This document shows positions 53,455-61,300 of a DNA stretch of 64,000 nt, piece by piece (within the stretch, counting starts at the first letter, position 1; every line of letters begins with the position of its first letter). The notes under the pieces are model-generated. The model saw only the letters and a program-made list of their open reading frames with translations. It had not been told where the DNA came from and did not search any database. Source of the stretch: Pseudoalteromonas sp. XMcav2-N (GTDB lineage: Bacteria > Pseudomonadota > Gammaproteobacteria > Enterobacterales > Alteromonadaceae); NCBI RefSeq assembly GCF_024124545.1, contig NZ_JAMXSF010000020.1:53676-117675 (forward strand). Direction: 5' to 3'. The position numbers and the translations under genes are program-made.

Positions 53455-54648
53455 ATGCAGGTTCATGATCTTACACTGATGTTGTCGCTATGGATTGCAT
53501 CGCTTGCTGGTGCAACAGTGCTATTTGTGATTTCTAAAATGACTCAGACCATTTCCGGCACCCGGCTCTGGTCAATGGCCATGCTGCTACTTTCATGCGC
53601 CTATTTATCGCAGCTGAGCATGCAAAACCTCGACGTACAATGGCGGGTTTTAACTTTCAATAGCTTCCTCATTTTAGGTCACTCCGCATGGCTGATAGGC
53701 ACCTGGCAATTTGTTCAGCGTACCCCGTCAACACAAAAGATTGTCGCGCTTATCTTACCGGTTTTGCTCGCTTCCTGGCTGACCGCCACAGTATACCCTG
53801 AGCGAGAGCTACGCATTACAATCATTGGTATCTGGCTGATAGCCGTAAGGTGTCACTACGCCTGGGTGCTTTACAAGCACGCGCGACAAGACAAGAACGA
53901 GTTTCTGGCTGCACAAATAACCGCAGGCGTAGTATTGCTGGAAGTGTCATTTTCTGTGCTCTATACATTACAAGGTGCACTGGGTAATCTGCCGCAGATC
54001 GGTGAGGCCTTCAACTGGGTAGCCGGATACACTTGGGTTGCAGCACTGTTGGGGATCCTGGCAGGTGCGCCTGTTTTGCTGTTACTCAGCGCCGGGCGCT
54101 TTGTTAAGCAGCTGGAATTTGCAGCCAATCACGACCTGTTGACCGGACTGCTCAATCGCCGGGGACTTGCAAAGCAATTAAATGAACTATTGCCGCTAAG
54201 TAAAAGAAAATGCGACTCCCTCACCATCATGATGATAGACCTGGATCACTTTAAACGTGTCAATGACAGGTATGGTCATCAAAGTGGCGACCGCGCCATT
54301 AGCTGCATTGCAGAGGTACTTAAAAAGCAGTTTCGCAGTGCCGATCTGTTAGCACGCTGGGGTGGTGAAGAGTTTTGTCTGGTGCTGTTTGACATGCAAC
54401 CCGACATGGCGGTCGTCTGTGCAAACAAGCTGCAAAACGCCTTTGCGCAACAAAGCCTGACGCTTAGGCTGGGCGACACGCCATTGACCATCAGTGTAGG
54501 CATTGCCTGTAGCCGGGAGATCAGCCAACAAGGCTTCGAATCCACCCAACACCTGGCCGATGGTGCACTATACGATGCCAAACATGCTGGGCGAAACTGT
54601 GTAAAAGTCGCCAGCATGTCACTCAGTTTATTAGAAGAAAACCCGTAA
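53455..54648 (+). CDS. Membrane diguanylate cyclase (GGDEF)
   Basis: A 397-residue protein. Residues about 1-215 hold six or seven membrane segments; the rest (about 225-390) is a GGDEF domain. The active-site motif is GGEEF near 302 (RWGGEEF). The inhibitory RxxD site (RSAD) lies five residues before it, so product inhibition by c-di-GMP is expected. Asp in MIDLDHFKRVND binds the metal. It should make c-di-GMP at the inner membrane in response to an unknown signal and so influence biofilm or motility. It converges on the QorB-like gene with only 8 bases between the stops. Confidence 0.92.
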   Translation: MQVHDLTLMLSLWIASLAGATVLFVISKMTQTISGTRLWSMAMLLLSCAYLSQLSMQNLDVQWRVLTFNSFLILGHSAWLIGTWQFVQRTPSTQKIVALILPVLLASWLTATVYPERELRITIIGIWLIAVRCHYAWVLYKHARQDKNEFLAAQITAGVVLLEVSFSVLYTLQGALGNLPQIGEAFNWVAGYTWVAALLGILAGAPVLLLLSAGRFVKQLEFAANHDLLTGLLNRRGLAKQLNELLPLSKRKCDSLTIMMIDLDHFKRVNDRYGHQSGDRAISCIAEVLKKQFRSADLLARWGGEEFCLVLFDMQPDMAVVCANKLQNAFAQQSLTLRLGDTPLTISVGIACSREISQQGFESTQHLADGALYDAKHAGRNCVKVASMSLSLLEENP

Positions 54649-54656
54649 CAGGCTCA

Positions 54657-55511
54657 TCAGGCAGTGAGGTGTTGTGTCAGGCTGTCACGCATTGGCGTAG
54701 TTGGTCGGCCAATTAAGGTGCTTAATGTACCACTTTGGTCATTCAGCCAGCCCGAATTGGCCTGGATTTCCGCATCAGCCAGCAGCGCAGCAAACCTGGC
54801 CGGCACACCTACCTGCGCCAGAAACTCTGCATACTGCTGTTCAGAGACATAATTGGTTAGCAGGGTTTTGCCACTGAGTTCTGCTGCCTGTTCAGCCAAC
54901 GTCTGCAAAGAGAAGCTCTCATCGCCCGCCAATTCATAGGTTTTACCCACATGACCCGGATCAGTAAGTACCACAGCTGCCGCTTCTGCGTAATCTGCGC
55001 GGGCAGCACTGGCAATACGCCCCTCGTGCATGGCACCAGTGATGGCTCCGACGGCAAGGCTACCAGCAATCCCACCGCTGTAGTTTTCGTTGTACCAACC
55101 GTTACGCAGCAGCACATAGGGCAAGCCCGACTGTATGATTAGCTGCTCGGTGACTTGATGCTCTTCACTGAGCAACAAAGGCGACGTATCGGCATGTAAA
55201 ATACTGGTATAAGCCAGCAAGGTGACTCCCGCGCGTTGCGCAGCGGTGATAACGGCTGTGTGCTGTCTGACCCGCTCGCCAATCATATTACCCGATATAA
55301 GTAATAGCTTACTTACCCCTTCAAGCGCACTATTTAGGGTTTCAGGCTTGTCATAGTCAGCATATCTGAGTTCAACCCCCAGCTGGACCAGTTCGTCTGC
55401 CTGCTCTGGTGTGCGTACTAAGGCCACAATCTGCGAAGCCGCTACGCGCTTTAATAATGCATCGATTACCAGACGACCCAGCTGCCCATTTGCTCCTGTT
55501 ACTGCAATCAT
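54657..55511 (-). CDS. NmrA/QorB-like NAD(P)H:quinone oxidoreductase
   Basis: A 284-residue protein with an N-terminal Rossmann motif (IAVTGANGQLGRLVIDALL). The pattern is that of atypical SDR (NmrA/QorB) proteins: ALVRTPEQADELVQLGVELRYADYD, then LLLISGNMIGERVRQHTAVITAAQRAGV. Length fits QorB (about 286). It likely reduces quinones or senses the NADPH state in the cytoplasm. It is divergent from the LysR gene, which is the probable regulator. Confidence 0.87.
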   Translation of the reverse strand: MIAVTGANGQLGRLVIDALLKRVAASQIVALVRTPEQADELVQLGVELRYADYDKPETLNSALEGVSKLLLISGNMIGERVRQHTAVITAAQRAGVTLLAYTSILHADTSPLLLSEEHQVTEQLIIQSGLPYVLLRNGWYNENYSGGIAGSLAVGAITGAMHEGRIASAARADYAEAAAVVLTDPGHVGKTYELAGDESFSLQTLAEQAAELSGKTLLTNYVSEQQYAEFLAQVGVPARFAALLADAEIQANSGWLNDQSGTLSTLIGRPTTPMRDSLTQHLTA

Positions 55512-55610
55512 ATTTTATCTCCACTTAGTGTGATTACTGTCGATGGGTTTATTGTCTGGCATAATCATTGTTACCATAAGTCGGTCATTTCAAAATGGAG
55601 CGTTCTATAA

Positions 55611-56510
55611 ATGATTACAATAAATCATAACTCCCTAAAGTTGCTGGCGATCTTCGCCACAGTAATAGACAGTGGTAGTTTTGCGGCGGCCGCGAGGCGT
55701 CTGCACTCCAGTCGCTCACGCATCAGTGAGCAGGTTTCTCAGTTAGAGTCGCAATTAAATGTGCGCCTGCTGCAACGCAGTACCCGCCAGTTAAAGCTGA
55801 CGCAGGAAGGAGAAAAAGTGCTGCAACATGCCCGACAGCTCACTGGCATTTTGCAACATATTGAGGCCCAGCTAACAGATCCAGAGCCCAGTGGGCGGGT
55901 TAGGCTTACCATGAATCATGACATTGCCCATAAATTCATTTTGCCCAAGCTTGATAAACTGGCACAGCGCTACCCACAAATAAGCCTGGATCTCATTGTC
56001 GATGACGATCCGCTCGATTTAATTGAACAGCAAATTGACCTGGCCATTCGAATTGGCTTTGTTCGGGATGAATCTCTGGTTGCCCGTCTTCTGCATCAGG
56101 AGCGATTTGCTTTATTCGCCAGTCCAGCACTTATAACGCAGCACGGCATGCCCACCACTGTGAACGAATTGGAGGCCATGCCCTGGCTGGAACTAAAGCA
56201 AACGGCAGAGCAAGGCGCGCAAATACTGTATCGCAATGATGAACCTGTGATTATCCACCCGCAGCGGTATCACAGCTGTAACTCTCCCTATTTGTTGCAG
56301 CAAATGGTCGCCAGTGGGCTTGGCGTGGCCACTTTGCTGCCGTCAACCGTGCAACAGGAAGTCGGGCAGGGCAAACTGGTACACATTTTTGAGCAACTGC
56401 AAAGTGAGCCGCTGGTCTTCTCTTTGGTTTATCCCTCAAGAAGACAGGTACCTCAGCGCACCCGCGCCGTGATTGACTTTTTACTCTCGGAATCTTTGTT
56501 TAGGAGTTAA
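55611..56510 (+). CDS. LysR-family transcriptional regulator
   Basis: A 299-residue regulator. The N-terminal winged helix is clear (LKLLAIFATVIDSGSFAAAARRLHSSRSRISEQVSQLESQLNVRLLQRSTRQLKLTQEG, about 9-67). The effector-binding domain follows (90-295). GGAGCG precedes the ATG. It lies divergent from the QorB-like gene (99-base gap) and upstream of a DoxX gene, a common neighbourhood for redox-related regulation. It probably controls one or both. Effector unknown. Confidence 0.92.
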   Translation: MITINHNSLKLLAIFATVIDSGSFAAAARRLHSSRSRISEQVSQLESQLNVRLLQRSTRQLKLTQEGEKVLQHARQLTGILQHIEAQLTDPEPSGRVRLTMNHDIAHKFILPKLDKLAQRYPQISLDLIVDDDPLDLIEQQIDLAIRIGFVRDESLVARLLHQERFALFASPALITQHGMPTTVNELEAMPWLELKQTAEQGAQILYRNDEPVIIHPQRYHSCNSPYLLQQMVASGLGVATLLPSTVQQEVGQGKLVHIFEQLQSEPLVFSLVYPSRRQVPQRTRAVIDFLLSESLFRS

Positions 56511-56659
56511 GTTCTTTTTTATAGAACGAAGAATGCGATTTTAAGAAATTTTAAAATCCAAAAACGAATTTATACTGTTTCATATCGGCTGAGGGGAAAA
56601 CAACTTAGGGCGTTTCCCGCAAGCCCTGGCTTTGATTTTACAAACTTGAGGAAACGGTA

Positions 56660-57115
56660 ATGACTAAACTAATTCAACTCGTTCAACCATTTGACCAAAA
56701 CACATCTTTATCTCATCTCGCGGCGTTGCTAGCCCGTGTTGGCCTGTCAGCCATTTTTATTCTGGCTGCAATGAACAAAATTCAGTACTTTGAAGGCAAT
56801 GCCCAGTACATGGCATCAAGTGGATTGCCGGGTGAGTTGCTCCCTCTGGTCATCGCATTTGAACTCATTGGTGGCCTGATGATTCTCGGTGGCCTGCTGA
56901 CTCGCCTGACGGCCATTGCATTTGCAGGGTTTAGCCTGGTAAGTGCGCTGTTGTTCCACTTCGACCTGGCGGATCAGATGCAGTTTATTATGTTCTTCAA
57001 AAACGTGGCGATGGCGGGTGGCTTCCTGGCGCTGGCTGCATACGGCGCGGGAAAATTCAGTATCGACCATAAAGTACTGGCGTCTCAGCCGCTGGTAAAA
57101 GGTAAACTGGCTTAA
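56660..57115 (+). CDS. DoxX-family membrane protein
   Basis: A 151-residue protein with four membrane segments. LLARVGLSAIFILAAMNKIQYFEG is the usual DoxX opening, then a Gly-rich IAFELIGGLMILGGLLTRLTAIAFAGF. DoxX/YphA-like proteins have been linked with quinone or redox stress, but the function is not settled. GAGGAAACGGTA upstream of the ATG contains the ribosome site. A strong bidirectional terminator follows. The neighbourhood (QorB-like, LysR, DoxX) suggests one redox-stress group. Confidence 0.88.
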   Translation: MTKLIQLVQPFDQNTSLSHLAALLARVGLSAIFILAAMNKIQYFEGNAQYMASSGLPGELLPLVIAFELIGGLMILGGLLTRLTAIAFAGFSLVSALLFHFDLADQMQFIMFFKNVAMAGGFLALAAYGAGKFSIDHKVLASQPLVKGKLA

Positions 57116-57136
57116 ATCGTCAATTTACCAATATTA

Positions 57137-57170
57137 AAAACGCGCAGTGGCTTTGGTCACTGCGCGTTTT
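57137..57170. terminator. Bidirectional rho-independent terminator
   Basis: A perfect 13-bp stem (AAAACGCGCAGTG 57137-57149 and CACTGCGCGTTTT 57158-57170) with an 8-base loop between the convergent DoxX gene and the lipoprotein gene. Confidence 0.92.
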
Positions 57171-57175
57171 CGGTA

Positions 57176-57847
57176 TTATTCTGTAGCCATAACCCGCTTA
57201 CCGTTAGCATCCACAACCAGCAAATAAGACTTACCAAAGTCGCCATTGCACAGGTCTATCGCATTACCCGCAACCTGCAGGCCATCTGCACAGCTGCTGA
57301 CAGCGTAGTAATCAGTTACCTTGCCTTTCTCGGTTGTTGTCACTTTGCTGCCATCAGCCATGACGTCATAGCTACCGTTGGCAAACAAACGTACGTTAAA
57401 GACATCCGCTTTATTGTCTGGCTTTTTACCTATCACAGACAAAGCCCTTTCTCCGTTTGCTTCCCAGGCAATCACCCACAAGTTGGCACCATCTTTTAGT
57501 GTGGTGTTCATGCGCTCTTGCTTCTCGCCGCTGTTGCTGTCCTTAACACCCAGATTGATCATGTTGTTGATGGCTTTGTAGCTGTAGCTGTATGTCTTGC
57601 CAACTTCCTTTGCAGGGACATCTGCCGACACCACACTGCCACTGTCAAATAAACCGCTATAACCTGAACTGATAGATCTCTTTTTGGCATGAAAATCAGC
57701 CATATAGTCCAGCGAGTTAACAAAAGACATTTTCGCATCATGGCTAAGCTGCTCGTCCAGCTCATCACTACCTTCGCCACATCCTGTCAGGGCCGCTGAT
57801 AAACCCAGCACTAACGCAAATCCTAATCCTTTGTTACCATTGTTCAT
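57176..57847 (-). CDS. Lipoprotein of unknown function
   Basis: A 223-residue protein from the ATG at 57847. That start has GGAG about 8 bases upstream and gives a normal lipoprotein signal (MNNGNKGLGFALVLGLSAALTGC); the frame is open 16 codons further but without a good site. An acidic stretch EGSDELDEQ follows the cysteine. The mature part is beta-rich (YSYSYKAINNMINLGVKDSN, VIAWEANGERALSVIGKKPDNKADVFNVRLFANGSYDVMADG). No family recognised. Single-gene unit. Confidence 0.72.
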   Translation of the reverse strand: MNNGNKGLGFALVLGLSAALTGCGEGSDELDEQLSHDAKMSFVNSLDYMADFHAKKRSISSGYSGLFDSGSVVSADVPAKEVGKTYSYSYKAINNMINLGVKDSNSGEKQERMNTTLKDGANLWVIAWEANGERALSVIGKKPDNKADVFNVRLFANGSYDVMADGSKVTTTEKGKVTDYYAVSSCADGLQVAGNAIDLCNGDFGKSYLLVVDANGKRVMATE

Positions 57848-58264
57848 AATTATCTCCATAAATATACAATAAAAAGTCACTCTGCCAGGCGCCACTGGGC
57901 CTGAAACAGATCATAAGTGTCATCTGGCCTTCACTTACTACGGTAGCCGACACTGTTGTTTATCTGTGTTTCTCTATGCTGCTCACGCGCAAATATTAAC
58001 ATATCAATTACTTTCTCCAAGGGTGGTAAATGTGCACAATTGTTTAATTTTGTAAGCTAAATGACAGCGCTACCACACTCTTCACAAAGCTTAACAGAAG
58101 CCACTAAAAACCCTTTTCAATCAATAATTAAGGATTAATTAGAAAGATAAATTTGAAATATGAAAAACGCGTGACACAGGTACTCTATAAAAATCTGTAT
58201 CAGGATAGAGCTGGCAGGTTAATCGCAGCTTAAAACATAAAAAATTCACAATAATGTAAAAAAT
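57848..58264. other. Intergenic region, about 420 bases, no gene seen
   Basis: It holds the leader of the lipoprotein gene (right-hand promoter, minus strand) and, further right, AT-rich sequence up to the NRPS terminator. A frame at 58139-58432 on the minus strand runs through the NRPS 3' end and the terminator and is not taken as a gene. Confidence 0.5.
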
Positions 58265-58301
58265 AAAAGCAACCCGGAAAATGTCCTGTCGGGTTGCTTT
58301 T
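58265..58301 (-). terminator. Rho-independent terminator of the right-hand NRPS gene
   Basis: A 12-bp perfect stem (AAAAGCAACCCG 58265-58276 and CGGGTTGCTTTT 58290-58301) with a 13-base loop, 6 bases beyond the NRPS stop on the minus strand. The next minus-strand bases (58264 downward) are T-rich. Confidence 0.88.
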
Positions 58302-58307
58302 ATAGGC

Positions 58308-61300
58308 TCAGATTTCAAGGACTTCTTCATCCTCATCAATGTCACTGTCATCAAAGGCCGATAGTAAGGCGACTTCGCTATGAATAAGCTCTGCCACCTG
58401 GGCAAGATATTGACATTCAAAGACATCCCCAACGCTCAGTTCAACCTGCCAGTGTGTGTTCACCTCACTCAACAGTCGCATCATCAATAGGGAGTGTCCC
58501 CCAAGGTCAAAGAAGTTGGCCGACATACTGATATCACCCGCATCCACGCCCAATAGACGTGCCACAATCCCGACCAGCTGTTGCTCCAGTTCGTTTTGCG
58601 GTGCAATGTACTCATCAGCCAGAGCTGTCAGCGCGACTTCAGGTAATGCCTTTCTGTCAATTTTGCCGTTCGCGGTAAGTGGCCAGGTATCGACCAGCTT
58701 CCAGGCTGAGGGCACCATGTATGGGGGCAGACTTGCTGATACACTTGCCATTAATTGCGCGGTCAACGTGTCTTGATGCGCTTCAGAAACGGGCTCAACA
58801 TAGGCCACAATAACGCCTTTTTCTTTATTGACAGTCACCAGAGATTGCGCGACCCGCTCATCTGCATTCAGGGCGTTTTCGATCTCGCCCAGTTCCACCC
58901 GAAAGCCACGGATCTTGATTTGATCATCAACCCGCCCGACATATTCAATCAGACCTTCAGCGTTGAAGCGCACCAAATCGCCAGTCAGATACAGGTGCGC
59001 AGGCTGGTCCGGCTCGGCCGCATACGGGTTATCGATAAACCGTGCTTTACTCAGCTCAGGCTGGTTGAGGTAGCCAAGCGCCAGGCCATCGCCGCCCACA
59101 CATAACTCACCAACCACAGTGTTAGACACTTTGCGCCCCTGCGGACTCAGGATCAAAATCTGATCGCCCTGCACGCCTCGCCCGATGGGCACACCGGTAC
59201 TGATATCTTGCTTTGCCGGTACCGGATAGCAGCAGGTAAAGGTGGTGTTTTCGGTCGGGCCGTAGCCATTGATCACTGTCACATTCGGTAGTGCTGCCTG
59301 CACAGCCATCACCGCCTGCGGGTTCAGCACATCTCCGCCAGCCAGCACATGCTGTAGCGCCAGTGGCCCGGTACTGAGATCAGTACAGGCCTTGCTCCAT
59401 TCGGTGAACAACCCGGAGGTTAACCACATGGCGGTAATGCCCCGAGTTTCCAACACTTTGTTGATCCCAGCCAGTGAGAGGTAGGCGTCAGGATAGAGCA
59501 CACAGCGTCCACCGTTGAGCAATGGCCCCCAAATTTCCAGAGTGGCCGCATCAAAAGCAATATTGGCACTTTGTAAAAAGACCGTCTCTGAATTGAGCGT
59601 CATGAAGTTAGGGTCACACACCAGGCGATTGACTGCACGGTGCGGGGTCATAACCCCTTTAGGCGTACCAGTAGAGCCCGACGTATAAATAACATAGGCC
59701 AGTGACTGCGCCGTTAAACCTTCAGGATAATCCAGGTTTTCGGTACTCAGATCAGCCCAGAGGGCGTTATTCTCATCCAGTGTAACCTTAGCAACCGGGC
59801 TAAACGCCAGCACGTCGTGCTCTGCTTTGCCTGTCAACACCACTGACAGCTGGGTATCTTCAAGCATATACGCCAGACGAGATTCAGGATAACTCGGGTC
59901 CAGCGGTACGTACGCCCCACCCGCTTTTAAAATAGCCAGGGTTGCCACCATTAATTCAAGAGAGCGACCCAGACACAGTCCAACTAAGGAACCTGCGCTT
60001 ATCTGGTATTCGTCACGCAGATACCTGGCCAGCTGGTTGGCTCGCGCGTTTAGCTCACCATAGCTGAGGACCTGTTCGTTGAGCTGCACGGCAATCTGCT
60101 GTGGATTTGCCGCAGCTTGTTGCTCAAATAACGTATGAATACACGCAGTTCGCGGATAGTTTGCCGCGCTACTTTGCCATGCACTTTGCTGCGCTTGCTC
60201 GGTTGCCGGTATCACGGCCAGTGTGGCAACAGGCTGTGTACTGTTGCTTTCTAATGCCTCGACCAGTGATCTCAGTGCGGTATCCATTGATGCTGCAATC
60301 CGGGTTGCTTCAATACTTTGGTCAATCTGGAAATCCAGCGTAAAACTGGCCTGCTCACCCAGATCATTGACAGACAAATCAAACGGATAGTTGGTTCTCT
60401 CTCGGGTACTCAACAGAGTGGCGCTTGCCTCAGGGGACGGCTGGGACTGCTCAGTGTGGCGATAATTGAGAATGGCACTGAATAAAGGTGTGTTACCACT
60501 GATGGCGCTGTGACTTTGCGCTTCGGCCAGCGAGACTTGTTCATAAGGCAGTAACGACTGGAGCGCCTCGTTGACTTCATGGAGCGCCGTCTGTGCCGAT
60601 TGCTGACCCAGCTTAACTTTTAGCGGTAAGGTATTGATCAGCATACCCATCATACGCTCAATGCCTGGCATAGCGTTCATCCGTCCCGACATCACAGTAC
60701 CAAATACCACCTCATCGCGGCCCGTACCGGCGCTCAACACCTGTGCCCAGGCCAGATGGAACAGCGCTGCCGGACTGCATTGCAGACGTCTTGACAAAGC
60801 GCGGATCTGTTGTGACAACGCCGGGCTTAGCTCAGTTGCGCACTCTGCCACCGCATTTCCTTTGCCAGTCACCTGAGCCAGGCCAAATGGCAGAGTTGGC
60901 GTATCGATATCACCAAGCTGAGCAGAGAAAAACTCAGCGGTATTCAGCTTAGCGCTTTGTGCCATGGAGCGGGCTATAAACTCACGATAAGGCAAAGGAG
61001 CGGGCAAATCAGCCTTGTTCTCGGCACTGAGTTCTGCCAGCAGTATTTCCAGTGACACATGGTCAGTGATCAGGTGGTGAAACTTCAGCAGTGCGTAGAC
61101 TTTGCCCTGTTGATCCTGCGGTGAAACCATTAACTGGATCAGTGGAGCAGACTCAAGGTCAAAGCCATGAGACGCATTTGCCACATACTCTTCAAACTGC
61201 GCTTTCACCTTTCCCGGCTCAAGTGACAGCATAGTCACGGGCAGCTCAGCTTCACGCAACACCACTTGTACTGCCTGTTCCCGGCCGCGCCAGAAAATGG

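Noticed and set aside
58139..58432. Minus-strand 97-codon frame across the NRPS end
   Set aside because: It overlaps the NRPS 3' end in another frame and crosses the NRPS terminator.
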